The notes beneath the pieces were generated by a model. That model was not told the DNA's origin. It was given only the letters and a program-made list of their open reading frames with translations, and made no database searches. A stretch of 64,000 nucleotides of DNA from assembly GCF_001672295.1 (NCBI RefSeq), contig NZ_JXMS01000001.1:186001-250000 (forward strand), written 5' to 3'. The stretch is from Halodesulfovibrio spirochaetisodalis. GTDB taxonomy: Bacteria; Desulfobacterota; Desulfovibrionia; Desulfovibrionales; Desulfovibrionaceae. Positions 44,472 through 53,935 of this stretch are shown piece by piece (within the stretch, counting starts at the first letter, position 1; the number at the start of each line of letters is the position of its first letter). A program made the position numbers and the translations under genes.

Positions 44472-44548
44472 AGGGGTATAGTTCCAACGGCTAGAACGCC
44501 GGTCTCCAAAACCGGATGTTGGGAGTTCGAATCTCTCTACCCCTGCCA
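44472..44548 (+). tRNA. tRNA-Trp (CCA), copy 1
   Basis: 77 nt with acceptor AGGGGTA/TACCCCT, anticodon loop CTCCAAA giving CCA, T-arm GGGAG-TTCGAAT-CTCTC (G-T wobble) and encoded CCA. It lies 13 nt after tRNA-fMet. Confidence 0.95.
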
Positions 44549-44623
44549 TTTCTTTTTTCAGTATAGACTCTTTATTTTGTACCATACTGAGGCTGGTGTA
44601 AATGGCACACTGAAATATATAGA

Positions 44624-44655
44624 TTCAGGTAGGTTCTGAATCTTTTTTTATGGCT
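44624..44655 (+). terminator. Terminator after first tRNA pair
   Basis: AGATTCAG...CTGAATCT followed by TTTTTTT. Similar sequences follow copies 3 and 4 (45087 and 45287). Confidence 0.75.
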
Positions 44656-44708
44656 TCAAAATATGACTGCTCGCCAGAACAGACATATCAGAAGAACATA
44701 AACGATGA

Positions 44709-44785
<77 letters not shown>

Positions 44786-44798
44786 ATATTATCGATGC

Positions 44799-44875
44799 AG
44801 GGGTATAGTTCCAACGGCTAGAACGCCGGTCTCCAAAACCGGATGTTGGGAGTTCGAATCTCTCTACCCCTGCCA
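44799..44875 (+). tRNA. tRNA-Trp (CCA), copy 2
   Basis: Identical to the gene at 44472-44548. Together with copy 2 of tRNA-fMet it forms a duplicated fMet-Trp unit. Confidence 0.95.
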
Positions 44876-45001
44876 TTATCCTACCGTGCAACATTGTTTG
44901 CTGATGGTGGATAACCAGAACATATACGATACGTCTTTAGTGTATTCTGGAGAGTATCTTGGTATAGACCAGTCCCCGAGACTGGCAGATATCTACGATG
45001 G

Positions 45002-45078
45002 CGCGGGGTGGAGCAGCTCGGTAGCTCGTCGGGCTCATAACCCGAAGGCCGCAGGTTCAAATCCTGTCCCCGCTACCA
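45002..45078 (+). tRNA. tRNA-fMet (CAT), copy 3
   Basis: Identical to copy 1 over 77 nt. No Trp gene follows; a terminator (GAGGTTCAG...CTGAGCCTC plus T-run, about 45087-45119) does. Confidence 0.95.
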
Positions 45079-45157
45079 AGAAAGTTCGAGGTTCAGTAGT
45101 AATTCTGAGCCTCTTTTTTTGTATCGTATGAAAAGGTAAAAATAATTTTTATTCTTG

Positions 45158-45186
45158 TTGACGGATGTCCAAGAAGGGCATAGATA
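45158..45186 (+). promoter_or_regulatory. Promoter before tRNA-fMet copy 4
   Basis: TTGACG (45158-45163), 17 bp, TAGATA (45181-45186), 14 bp before the tRNA. It matches the arrangement at 44339. Confidence 0.65.
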
Positions 45187-45200
45187 CTTTCTCACGATGA

Positions 45201-45277
45201 CGCGGGGTGGAGCAGCTCGGTAGCTCGTCGGGCTCATAACCCGAAGGCCGCAGGTTCAAATCCTGTCCCCGCTACCA
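45201..45277 (+). tRNA. tRNA-fMet (CAT), copy 4
   Basis: Identical to copy 1 and sharing its flank (CTCACGATGACGCGGGG). Followed by a terminator, AAAGGTTCAG...CTGAACCTTTTTTT, at about 45287-45319. Confidence 0.95.
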
Positions 45278-45391
45278 AGACGATTAAAAGGTTCAGAAGT
45301 AATTCTGAACCTTTTTTTGTGTCTAATGAAAATGACTAGGTATTGTTTGACTGCTCAACATCCTTAATTTGCTGAATAAAATCTATACGTG

Positions 45392-45420
45392 TTGACAGTA
45401 GAAAAGGATGGGCGTATCAC
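45392..45420 (+). promoter_or_regulatory. Promoter of the ilv leader operon
   Basis: TTGACA (45392-45397), 17 bp, TATCAC (45415-45420). The transcript would start near 45427, about 30 nt before the leader peptide. Confidence 0.7.
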
Positions 45421-45456
45421 CACTATTAACAAGTTTGTAAAACTATAGAGAGCAAT

Positions 45457-45564
45457 ATGTACAACGCAACTTCGACAATTTCTGTAATCGTGGCTGGCAG
45501 CGCACTGCTAGTCTCTATTATTATTGTCGTCGTCAACGTCGTGAGAAACGTCGTAGCGTTGTAA
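45457..45564 (+). CDS. ilv leader peptide
   Basis: This 35-codon peptide begins ATG TAC AAC with GAGAG nearby. It has 10 Val, 5 Ile and 3 Leu, clustered as ILE x3 then VAL x3 (codons 21-26) and V-V-R-N-V-V-A-L at the end. This is the design of attenuation peptides for branched-chain amino acid genes: ribosome stalling at Val/Ile codons under shortage would disrupt the terminator that follows (45592-45623). It lies between a good promoter and ilvB. Confidence 0.93.
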   Translation: MYNATSTISVIVAGSALLVSIIIVVVNVVRNVVAL

Positions 45565-45591
45565 CGGGTTTTACATACTTACTGAAAAGAC

Positions 45592-45623
45592 TCCGCTAGC
45601 GCTTCGGCCCGGCGGATTTTTTT
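45592..45623 (+). terminator. ilvB attenuator terminator
   Basis: TCCGC (45592-45596) pairs with GCGGA (45612-45616), with an inner GC/TTCG/GC hairpin and TTTTTTT after. It lies 27 bp past the leader peptide stop and 55 bp before ilvB. Confidence 0.88.
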
Positions 45624-45677
45624 ATGATCCAGAACTATCCGCCGGTAATGTAACTATGGATCAGAGCAGGCAAAAAA

Positions 45678-47354
45678 ATGCAAAAAATGACCGGCGCTGA
45701 ATGTACCGTTCGTCTTTTGGAACGGCAGGGGATTACCACAATAGCAGGTATTCCGGGTGGAACAAACCTGCCGTTGTATGATGCGTTATCTCGTAGTGAA
45801 ACCATAACGCATATCCTTGCACGGCATGAGCAAGGGGCAGGCTTTATTGCGCAAGGTATGGCGCGAACTACCGGAAAGCCTGCCGTGTGTCTGGCGACAT
45901 CAGGCCCCGGTGCTACCAATCTGGTAACAGCAATTGCAGATGCAAAGCTGGACTCTGTACCACTGGTATGTATTACAGGGCAGGTGCCGACTCCACTTAT
46001 CGGTACAGACGCTTTTCAGGAAGTAGACACCTACGGTATGTCTATCCCCATTACAAAGCATAACTTTCTTGTCCGCTCCGCACAGGATTTACTTACGGTA
46101 ATTCCTGAAGCGTTCAGGATTGCCATGTCTTGCAGACCGGGGCCGGTGCTCGTAGACATTCCACGGGATGTACAGGTTGAAGAAATTGCAGTTGACGCGT
46201 TTCCGTTACCTGCAAGTGCTGATGCACCTCCGGTTGTGGCGCAAAGTGACATAGAAAAAGCTGCACAGATGATCAACAGCGCATCCCGCCCTGTTCTGTG
46301 GGTCGGTGGCGGTGTTGTAGCTGCACAGGCAGATGCACTTTGTAAAGAAATGGCAGAAACTGCTTCTATGCCTGTAACCATGACGTTAATGGGATTGAGT
46401 GTTATTCCCCGTGATCATGAGTTGAATATCGGTATGCTGGGTATGCATGCTGAGCGCTACACAAACATGGCAATGGAAGGTTGTGATTTGATTGTTGCTG
46501 CCGGAGTTCGGTTCGATGATCGGGCAACCGGAAAAGTGAATGAGTTTTGTCCTAATGCAAAAGTCATCCATATCGATATTGATCATTGCGAATTGGACAA
46601 GTTGCGTTCTGCAAGTCTTGGTATTCTGGGAGATATTAAGGACGTTTTTTCAAAATTGCTTCCAAAAATTGATTCTAAGCCACGAAAAGAGTGGAATGAA
46701 TATCTTGGCGCGCTTAAAGCGGCTTTTCCTCAACATGCCCCTATGGAGAGCGGTTTTGAGTCTCCGCAAAAATTCATCCGTCTTGTGGGTGAGATTGCAG
46801 ATGACTCAGCAATCGTAACAACTGATGTTGGAAAGCATCAGATGTGGACAGCGCAGAGCTACCCGTTTACAGGCGGCCGCCAGTGGCTGACTTCAGGCGG
46901 ATTAGGCACAATGGGGTTTGGTTTACCTGTTGCCATCGGGGCAGCACTTGCTGCACCGGATAAAAAGGTGCTGTGTTTTAGCGGTGACGGTAGTTTGCTT
47001 ATGAATATTCAAGAGCTTGCAACAGCCGTTGAGCATAATGTGAACATTACTGTTATCCTGTTCAATAACCAGTGCCTTGGGCTTGTGCACCAGCAGCAGG
47101 AACTGTTCTTCGAAGGTAATATCTTCTCCTGTGAATATCCAGTTGCATTGGATTACGTTACAATACTTCGCGGGTTCGGCTGGCACGTGTGTGACCTTGC
47201 TGAAGACTGCAGCGAAGAGATTGTACGGCAGGCGCTGGCAACAGAAGGCCCTTGTCTTATCCATATGCCGGTAAGCAGAGACGAAAAGGTTTTGCCTATG
47301 GTTCCTCCGGGAGCAGCAAACCGCGTAATGATTGGAGGAGACAGCAATGGCTAA
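45678..47354 (+). CDS. ilvB: Acetolactate synthase, large subunit
   Basis: The 558-residue TPP enzyme joins two pyruvates (or pyruvate and 2-oxobutyrate), the first common step to Val/Leu/Ile. It has the E-containing [16 protein letters not shown] and [19 protein letters not shown] start, [15 protein letters not shown], and the TPP motif [20 protein letters not shown] (GDG...N). All three TPP-enzyme domains are present. Control is by the leader peptide and attenuator upstream. The small subunit overlaps its 3' end by 8 bp. Confidence 0.96.
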   Translation: MQKMTGAECTVRLLERQGITTIAGIPGGTNLPLYDALSRSETITHILARHEQGAGFIAQGMARTTGKPAVCLATSGPGATNLVTAIADAKLDSVPLVCITGQVPTPLIGTDAFQEVDTYGMSIPITKHNFLVRSAQDLLTVIPEAFRIAMSCRPGPVLVDIPRDVQVEEIAVDAFPLPASADAPPVVAQSDIEKAAQMINSASRPVLWVGGGVVAAQADALCKEMAETASMPVTMTLMGLSVIPRDHELNIGMLGMHAERYTNMAMEGCDLIVAAGVRFDDRATGKVNEFCPNAKVIHIDIDHCELDKLRSASLGILGDIKDVFSKLLPKIDSKPRKEWNEYLGALKAAFPQHAPMESGFESPQKFIRLVGEIADDSAIVTTDVGKHQMWTAQSYPFTGGRQWLTSGGLGTMGFGLPVAIGAALAAPDKKVLCFSGDGSLLMNIQELATAVEHNVNITVILFNNQCLGLVHQQQELFFEGNIFSCEYPVALDYVTILRGFGWHVCDLAEDCSEEIVRQALATEGPCLIHMPVSRDEKVLPMVPPGAANRVMIGGDSNG

Positions 47355-47646
47355 GCGTACTGTGCTGGATATTCTGGTAAAAAACCATGCAGGCGTGATG
47401 GCTCATATTACAGGGTTGTTTTCACGCCGTGCGTTTAACGTTGAAGCAATCTTATGTCTTCCTGTGGCAGACGGCGCTACAAGCCGTATTTGGCTGCTGG
47501 TAAACGAAGACGGACGATTGGAGCAAATGATGCGTCAGATGCGTAAGCTTCAGGATGTGTACGAAGTGGCTGCATGCTCTGAATACACGAGTGTCTTTTC
47601 AGATTTGACTTCTGTTATGAATACAGAAATGGAAACCGTAGAATAA
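47347..47646 (+). CDS. ilvN: Acetolactate synthase, small (regulatory) subunit
   Basis: The 99-residue ACT-domain protein ([31 protein letters not shown]) gives feedback control by valine and stimulates the large subunit. This short form matches E. coli IlvN (96) rather than IlvH. Start: ATG 47347 with GGAGGAG just upstream, inside the end of ilvB, so it is translationally coupled. A hairpin (AAAATCCCG...CGGGATTTT, about 47706-47743) follows and is a likely terminator. Confidence 0.95.
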   Translation: MAKRTVLDILVKNHAGVMAHITGLFSRRAFNVEAILCLPVADGATSRIWLLVNEDGRLEQMMRQMRKLQDVYEVAACSEYTSVFSDLTSVMNTEMETVE

Positions 47647-47840
47647 ATGTAACAAGATAATAGTCTTATTGTTCGAATGCTGCACCCAAAAGCATGCGAG
47701 CATTAAAATCCCGTGTATGAGAACCATCATATGCGGGATTTTGTGTTGAGAAGCCTGAAATCCTCTGGAACCTTCTATTTGCCGAAGTTAGAGAACTTGG
47801 GTACAAATCTCTCGATGCATTTTTATCTTCGGAGTTTTTT

Positions 47841-49919
47841 ATGCGAATAGGTTTTAAGCTTGTTACCGGCTATGTATTTTTATTAGGCTTCATGGGAGCC
47901 CTTGTTTTTTTTGCCATAGACGGTGAACAGCGACTATCCAGACACTATGATGCGCTTGTCCGGCTCTCACGACTGGAAAGCAGCATTGCAATGATACATA
48001 AAACTGCACTCTCCGGTGCAGATCATAATGTTCTGCTTTCTCTGAGCACAGAACTTTCCAAAGAGCTTGGAAAGATCAGACCTGCAAAGGGAACAAACGA
48101 AGCAGCCGTAATTCGTCGCGCCCAGCTTGCCACCGTGGCATATAAAGAAAAAATGGAAGCAATGAATACGTTGCAATCTGGAATTGATCGTTATCTTGAA
48201 CTCTCAAAAGAGAACGTGGATAATATTGCATCGGATATTGAGCGGATAGCTGCAATTTTGTCAGACCAACCATCAGCGCTGCTGAGTGCATCGGCACAGA
48301 CTGCTCATGAAAAACGTGCTGAACGTCTTAAGGCTATGCAGCAAAACGTGCAGAATTTACAGGTGGCGTTGCGCTTGATGGAGGCCACCAGTCATAAAGA
48401 TGATTACGACACTGCAAAGGAAAATGCCGGGCGTCTTCTGAGGAATGGAGGCGCATTGCGCAAAGGTCTGAGCACTGCGGATAAACCTGTGTTGGATCGG
48501 GTTATTGTTGCTGCAAAGAATTTGAATGCCGACTTTATCCAGTTGGGGCAGCTGTATAACAGGGGACGCGAACTTACTGCTGATACTTCATCTGGGCTCA
48601 GTAATGTAAACGTTGCGATCAGGCAGCTTTCAGAGGCACAGAGTGAGTCGCTGGCATTTGTTCGTGAATCGTCCATTCTTCCCGGAGTGGTCATCATTGC
48701 GGGTGCTGTGATTGTGGCATTGTTATTTTACGTGCTCATTCTGCGTTCAGCAGGTGGTTTTGTTTCTCGAATTAGTCAGATTGTTTCAGGCTTAGCAGCC
48801 GGTGAGGAACCACCGTCGTCAGATAATTTGCGGGGTGCATCTCAAATAGAGCTTACGTTGCACGAAGTCTGGAGCAGAGAATTTGAGCAGCGAAAAGCGC
48901 TTAAGCAAATTGCCGAAGGCAAAATGGTCGATGACTCTCAAAACCGTCTTGGGCTGGCGGCTTTGAGTCGCGCAGTTAATGAAGCTGAAATTACTCGCAG
49001 CAAGATGGAACAAACTCTCAGGGAGAGTCTGCAGGCAGTTAATCTTCCTGCCACAGGAACTGCCTCGGATATGCTGCAGGCATTAAAGACTGGCGTGTAT
49101 GATGCGTCAACCTCTCTTGCGTCTGTTGCAGAGAAAGTGATGTTGCTTTCGCAATCTGGCAGCAAACTGGAAAACGGATTGTCACAGGCTGCATCACAAA
49201 GTGAACAGGCTTTTGCAGGGCTTCATGGCAGTAATACTTTTAACGAAATGGCAACAGCTGTATCTTCCATGCTGAACGGCAACGCACGATCCGGCAGTTC
49301 TTTTGAAGAGATACGAGCAAGTTTTGCTGAAATAGAACGTGCCTCCAAGATCATGGGCTGGCAGGTACGCAGCTATGAAGATGTAGCCCGCCATCTCGAG
49401 ACGCTGGCCATTAATGTCAATGTGGAAGCCGCAAGAGTTGGGGCAGACACAACTGCCATGGGAACCATCGTAGAGGAAATACGGAGTCTTTCTGCTAAGT
49501 GTCGCACAGCTGCGGAAGCGAGTGATAACGGGAAGACTCTCAGCTCCAGAGCATTGGATAAGGTTTTCAATGCACTTAATATTCTTGAAACCCAGAGTGA
49601 TTCTTCTGTTGCCACAGCGGACAAAGATACTGTAAAGCGTGCAGCACAGGTATTGAGCCAGTTGGAAAATATTGAATTGGCGCTTACTTCCATTTTTACC
49701 AAAGCAGGCACAGCGTGTTCTGAGTTTGTTACAGAGGTAGAAACTCTCGTCGCAGCTGTGGAGAATGCCTCTGCAACCTCTGCAAAGCTGTCTGAAGAGT
49801 TTTCAGAAGAGAGTATGCCTGAAGATACAACTGACGTAACTCAGGCACCGATTGATTTGACTGATCAAGTTATTGAGTTTGATGAAGACGTGGTAACGTT
49901 ACCTAAACTTGATTTATAA
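47841..49919 (+). CDS. Divergent methyl-accepting chemotaxis-like membrane protein
   Basis: The 692-residue protein has the MCP layout: N-terminal membrane helix (about 8-28), a periplasmic helical domain, a second membrane helix (about 282-301, PGVVIIAGAVIVALLFYVLI), a HAMP-like stretch and a long cytoplasmic coiled coil. The tip where MCPs have the CheA/CheW-binding hairpin (LLALNAAIEAARAGE...) instead reads LETLAINVNVEAARVGADTT, AMGTIVEEIRSLSAKCRTAA: recognisable but altered. It may not bind CheA normally. GGAG site before the ATG. Confidence 0.7.
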   Translation: MRIGFKLVTGYVFLLGFMGALVFFAIDGEQRLSRHYDALVRLSRLESSIAMIHKTALSGADHNVLLSLSTELSKELGKIRPAKGTNEAAVIRRAQLATVAYKEKMEAMNTLQSGIDRYLELSKENVDNIASDIERIAAILSDQPSALLSASAQTAHEKRAERLKAMQQNVQNLQVALRLMEATSHKDDYDTAKENAGRLLRNGGALRKGLSTADKPVLDRVIVAAKNLNADFIQLGQLYNRGRELTADTSSGLSNVNVAIRQLSEAQSESLAFVRESSILPGVVIIAGAVIVALLFYVLILRSAGGFVSRISQIVSGLAAGEEPPSSDNLRGASQIELTLHEVWSREFEQRKALKQIAEGKMVDDSQNRLGLAALSRAVNEAEITRSKMEQTLRESLQAVNLPATGTASDMLQALKTGVYDASTSLASVAEKVMLLSQSGSKLENGLSQAASQSEQAFAGLHGSNTFNEMATAVSSMLNGNARSGSSFEEIRASFAEIERASKIMGWQVRSYEDVARHLETLAINVNVEAARVGADTTAMGTIVEEIRSLSAKCRTAAEASDNGKTLSSRALDKVFNALNILETQSDSSVATADKDTVKRAAQVLSQLENIELALTSIFTKAGTACSEFVTEVETLVAAVENASATSAKLSEEFSEESMPEDTTDVTQAPIDLTDQVIEFDEDVVTLPKLDL

Positions 49920-49972
49920 TATAGCGTTATCGGAACGCGTTCCGGTAAAGATATTTTATCCAGAGTATATAT

Positions 49973-50977
49973 ATGATTGTACCGAATAATTGGTTGGTCA
50001 TGAGGTTGAGTGCACTTGGCGATGTAGTGCTCACAACCGGAGTGTTGAGCTATCTGCATAAAAAGTATGGATGGCGATTCACGTTTCTTACCTTGGAGCC
50101 GTGGGCACCTGTACTGGAGGGACATCCAGCCATTGACCGTATCATATCCATACGGAAAGAAGCGTTGCGTTCCAGTAATGAATATACTTTTTTCAAGCAA
50201 CTTGCTGAAGAGCATGAAGGAATGGGTCTGCTGGATTTGCATGGTACCATGCGTTCAAGATTTCTTGCATTGTGCTGGAAAGGGGCAGTTCGCAGGTACC
50301 CTAAGTTTTCGTTGCAGCGAAGACTGTTCCTTCAGACAGAGGGTAAACTCGGAGGCGAAAAGCTTCTTCGATACAATGTGCCGCAGCGTTATGCGCTTGC
50401 AGTAGAAGAAGAGGCACCTTCACGGCTTGAATTGTTGCCGCAAATATTCCTGACTCAGGAAGAGCTTCAGCAGGGGAGATCTGTTTGTGAACGGGTTGCA
50501 GCAGACAAACCAGTCGTTGCACTGCATCCGTTTTCAACACACCCTAATAAGGCGTGGGTCAATGACTATTGGCAAGTGCTTGCAGACAAGCTGGTTGAAG
50601 CTGGATTACATGTTGCCATTATCGGTGTTGGGGATTCCCCAGTCCCTGAAGGGGACGGGGTAACTGATTTGACCGGAAAAACAACTATCCGCGAAACCTG
50701 TGCAGTGCTTCATGCCTCGCGTGCGCTTGTAACAGGTGACTCTGGGCCTATGCACCTTGCAGGTGGCGTGCAGACACCAGTTGTTGCGTTATTCGGACCT
50801 ACCCACAGGGCTTGGGGGTTTTATCCTGAAGGGTTGTCCGATATTGTGCTTGAAGCAGATGAAGAATGCAGACCTTGCTCTCTTCACGGTAAAAAAGTAT
50901 GTGATAAAGAACAGATATGCATGCGTTCCATTGATCCTGACAGAGTGCTGCAAAGCGTGCTGTCGCTGTTTTCTTGA
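49973..50977 (+). CDS. Family 9 glycosyltransferase (heptosyltransferase type)
   Basis: The 334-residue GT-B enzyme of LPS core synthesis has WLVMRLSALGDVVLTTGVLS, LLDLHGTMRSR, VVALHPFSTHPNKAWVNDYW (nucleotide-sugar site), and ALVTGDSGPMHLAGGVQTPV, VALFGPTHRAWGFYP, features of ADP-heptose transferases such as WaaC/WaaF. A Cys cluster near the end (CRPCSLHGKKVC) is also seen in family members of this group. Which position of the core it builds is unknown. A terminator follows at 51062. Confidence 0.92.
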   Translation: MIVPNNWLVMRLSALGDVVLTTGVLSYLHKKYGWRFTFLTLEPWAPVLEGHPAIDRIISIRKEALRSSNEYTFFKQLAEEHEGMGLLDLHGTMRSRFLALCWKGAVRRYPKFSLQRRLFLQTEGKLGGEKLLRYNVPQRYALAVEEEAPSRLELLPQIFLTQEELQQGRSVCERVAADKPVVALHPFSTHPNKAWVNDYWQVLADKLVEAGLHVAIIGVGDSPVPEGDGVTDLTGKTTIRETCAVLHASRALVTGDSGPMHLAGGVQTPVVALFGPTHRAWGFYPEGLSDIVLEADEECRPCSLHGKKVCDKEQICMRSIDPDRVLQSVLSLFS

Positions 50978-51061
50978 TTTTGTAAAAAGCTTATTGAGCA
51001 ATGTATGCGATGTGCATTGCAAAATAGTAATGCTATGCATAGTTAGGCCGATGAGGTCTGT

Positions 51062-51088
51062 ACAGCTCATAACTGAGCTGTTTTTTTC
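51062..51088 (+). terminator. Terminator after the heptosyltransferase gene
   Basis: ACAGCTCA, loop TAAC, TGAGCTGT followed by TTTTTT. Confidence 0.85.
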
Positions 51089-51156
51089 GTAGTCGTTTCA
51101 ATCGGCTGCTGGGTGGGGGTGCTTTTGTGAGAGTAATGAATAATGGGGAATGTTTC

Positions 51157-52779
51157 ATGGCAGTCACAGGCAGTACAAAAAAAAGTCTTTTGATTCTTGA
51201 GCATGATACAGAGGCTGTGCTGGGCAGCATGCAGTATCTCGCCAAAGAAGAATATCAAATTGTTTCGTGTGGGGCATCAGAAGAAGAGTTGCGGTTGGCG
51301 TGTAAGGAAAATCCGCACTCTGTTTTTGTTGTAAATGCAGATAATGCCGACACGGTTACCTTTTTATCCAAAATTTTGCATGGGACAGTGCCATTAACTG
51401 TTCCAGTCATTTGTTGTGCAGCTAAGCTTGATGATATCGTCTGTGCTCACTTTGAGTCTGCAAAAATTTTTGCATGGATTTCTTTTTCTAGTTCTTCAAA
51501 GGTGTTTGAGTGCTCAGTGAATTCTGCACTGGAGTTTAGTTCCGTGCAGGCAAAGCACACCTGTGCCATTGAGAAGTATAAGCTCATTGCTCAGAATATT
51601 CCTGAGAGCGTTGTTATGCTTAATGAGGAATGGTGTATTGACTTTGCGAATGAGCACTTGGGTCAGTTGGCAGGAGCTGCGGATCCCTTAGAGGGCAGGC
51701 ATATTAAGACGTTGCTTGATTCCGAGACATTGATGCGCCTGCAAGCAGTAAGTAGTAGACTGGACGTCAGTGAAAAGCAGAATTTTCAAGGATATGTCGT
51801 TACAGTTCATGAAGAGATGGTCCCTGTCTGGTTTTCTGTGAGCAGGATTGCCGAAGGGAATAATCTGCTGTGTGTAATGACGAATCTGGAGGAAAATTTG
51901 CAGGCTGAGGCAGCATTGCGTGAAGCTGAAGCAAAATATCGTGCGCTGTATCTCAATGCTGCAGAAGGCATGTTCCGCATTGAAGAGTCCGGACGGATTA
52001 TTGAGGCAAATCCAGCGTTTAATAGAATTTTCGGATTTGAGGTGCTGGATTGGTCGGCATCGTCACTTTCAAATAATTTTTTAGACCGTTTTGTAAGCGT
52101 TGCCGATTTTAGAAACCTCATGGGTGAGGTTCAGACTGTGGGGCGTCAATCCAAGTTTACAGCGCAGTTGTTGCGCAGAGATGGAACACCTATCTGGGGT
52201 GAAATTTCTGCCCATTGGAGCGTTGATCCTAAGAATCAGGTTCCGTACGTGGAGGGGATTCTGTCTGATGTGACAGAACGCAGAAGGGCTGAATTAGATT
52301 TACAGCACAAGGCTACCCGGGATTGTTTAACCGGTGTGTACAGCCGTGGCTATTTTTATGAAAAGCTGAATTCTATTCTTGCTTGTGCCCGTTATGAAGG
52401 AACTAACTTTGCGGTGTTGTATCTGGACTTTAATGACTTTAAGAATGTGAACGATACACATGGACACCATTGCGGTGATATTGTCATTAAAGAGCTCGTT
52501 AAGCGGATAGGCACCCATATTCGGGAGCGGGATGTGTTCGGCCGTATTGGCGGTGATGAATTTTGTATTGTTCTCGAGAACGTTCGATCAGTCTCAGATG
52601 TGGGAGTGGTTGTAGAGAAGATACATGCCGCAGCAGATGCTCCGATTCAAATTAGTCCGCAGCACGCTGTTAGTGTGGGCTTGAGTGTTGGAGTGGCGTT
52701 GTATCCGGAAGACGGGGATACTCCGGATGTTTTATTGCAACGTGCAGATCAGGCAATGTATCTGGAAAAACGCAGCTAA
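51157..52779 (+). CDS. Receiver-like, PAS and GGDEF diguanylate cyclase
   Basis: 540 residues from ATG 51157 (GGGGA upstream); GTG 51127 and ATG 51136 are also in frame. The N-terminal part (SLLILEHDTEAVLGSMQYLA) looks like a degenerate receiver. Two PAS domains follow (YKLIAQNIPESVVMLNEEWC and YRALYLNAAEGMFRIEESGR). The C-terminal GGDEF domain is intact (FGRIGGDEFCIVL) with the RERD inhibition site five residues before it. It should make cyclic di-GMP under product feedback. No EAL domain is seen. Confidence 0.9.
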   Translation: MAVTGSTKKSLLILEHDTEAVLGSMQYLAKEEYQIVSCGASEEELRLACKENPHSVFVVNADNADTVTFLSKILHGTVPLTVPVICCAAKLDDIVCAHFESAKIFAWISFSSSSKVFECSVNSALEFSSVQAKHTCAIEKYKLIAQNIPESVVMLNEEWCIDFANEHLGQLAGAADPLEGRHIKTLLDSETLMRLQAVSSRLDVSEKQNFQGYVVTVHEEMVPVWFSVSRIAEGNNLLCVMTNLEENLQAEAALREAEAKYRALYLNAAEGMFRIEESGRIIEANPAFNRIFGFEVLDWSASSLSNNFLDRFVSVADFRNLMGEVQTVGRQSKFTAQLLRRDGTPIWGEISAHWSVDPKNQVPYVEGILSDVTERRRAELDLQHKATRDCLTGVYSRGYFYEKLNSILACARYEGTNFAVLYLDFNDFKNVNDTHGHHCGDIVIKELVKRIGTHIRERDVFGRIGGDEFCIVLENVRSVSDVGVVVEKIHAAADAPIQISPQHAVSVGLSVGVALYPEDGDTPDVLLQRADQAMYLEKRS

Positions 52780-52804
52780 TTGCCTGATCCGTTTACTGCC
52801 TCTG

Positions 52805-53488
52805 TTATGAACAGATTCTCTTTTCTCCCCAGCATTCAGTAATGATATCTGCATAGTCGTGCATGATCTTATGGACACTGTCCGGCACAAGATAGGAAAT
52901 GTCCCGATCTTGCATCCAGCGTTCCCGTATCAGTGTTGCTGATACGTCAATGCGTGGTTGCGGCAGGAAGTATATAGAATTGCTTCCCATAGAGTAGGCT
53001 GCTGTAACATTTTCAGCTGGCGGCAACAGTTCCAGTTCCGGCCAGTACTGTGGGCATAATGTATTAAATTCCTCTACATCTGCATCTGAACGGGCAAGGA
53101 CAATAATATTTGTGTGCTCGATAAGCTCCAGACCTTTGTGCCAGTCTGGAAGGGTCGGCAGATCAATCGAACCCATAATAAAGAAGAGCTCACACTCTCC
53201 CTCGTTTTTTTTGTAATGCTGCAGGGTATCGTATGTGTATGACGGCCCTGAGCGTTCTGCTTCAAGCTCATTTACCGAAAAATTCGGGTATCGATTGATT
53301 GCTGCGCGAATCATACGGTTGCGCAATTCAAAAGACAAAAGACCCGCTTCCGTTTTGTGCGGTGGTGTCGCACACGGAACAAAATCTACACGATCAAGAT
53401 TGAAGGTTTCTTCTACCTCAACCGCAGGCCGAATATGCATGATGTGGGTGGGGTTAAACGTACCACCGAGAATTCCAATGCGTTTCAT
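52805..53488 (-). CDS. nadD: Nicotinate-nucleotide adenylyltransferase
   Basis: It joins ATP and nicotinate mononucleotide in NAD synthesis. The 227-residue protein has IGILGGTFNPTHIMHIRPAV (GxFxPxHxxH nucleotidyltransferase motif), VPCATPPHKT, SYTYDTLQHYKK and VSATLIRERW (SxTxxR). proA lies upstream on the same strand with a 450-bp gap and a terminator between, so it has its own promoter. Confidence 0.94.
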   Translation of the reverse strand: MKRIGILGGTFNPTHIMHIRPAVEVEETFNLDRVDFVPCATPPHKTEAGLLSFELRNRMIRAAINRYPNFSVNELEAERSGPSYTYDTLQHYKKNEGECELFFIMGSIDLPTLPDWHKGLELIEHTNIIVLARSDADVEEFNTLCPQYWPELELLPPAENVTAAYSMGSNSIYFLPQPRIDVSATLIRERWMQDRDISYLVPDSVHKIMHDYADIITECWGEKRICS

Positions 53489-53852
53489 AATCAGCTTGTT
53501 TTGTTAGAAGTTGTTTGGAATGTGTTACCAGTTGTCTGCTGTATACCACGCTATAACATAGCGCGCCAAAGAAAAAAAATGCAAATTCACAGTAGTTGCA
53601 AATAGTTGGTGAGTATTTGCATGACAGTGTGGTAGTGGATGTTGCTGGTCGATTATACATCATATAACGTATTGTTTCGGAATATCAAAAAAAATATTTC
53701 TAAAACTGTTCAGTATGAGTCTGTAGTGCGTCAGGGCGACTCGACAGTACATTGCTACAAGGAGTTGTAGGCACACTGATATTGTAAACACGGTGAGATG
53801 TACTGTTTTGTTTGCAACATGATGCTACCTAAGCATTTCATTATGAAATAGT
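53489..53852. other. AT-rich intergenic stretch between nadD and proA
   Basis: About 360 bp with no supported gene. It must hold the nadD promoter on minus. I see no clear motif. Confidence 0.5.
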
Positions 53853-53903
53853 AAAAAAGCCAAACTCGCGCATATTGATAACCATGCTCCGAGTTTGGCT
53901 TTT
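53853..53903 (-). terminator. proA terminator
   Basis: AAAAGCCAAACTCG pairs with CGAGTTTGGCTTTT, a 14-bp stem with T-runs on both sides, 32 bp past the proA stop. Confidence 0.85.
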
Positions 53904-53935
53904 GTGTTTTGTATACTGAGTTTGTCTCAGGTTGC

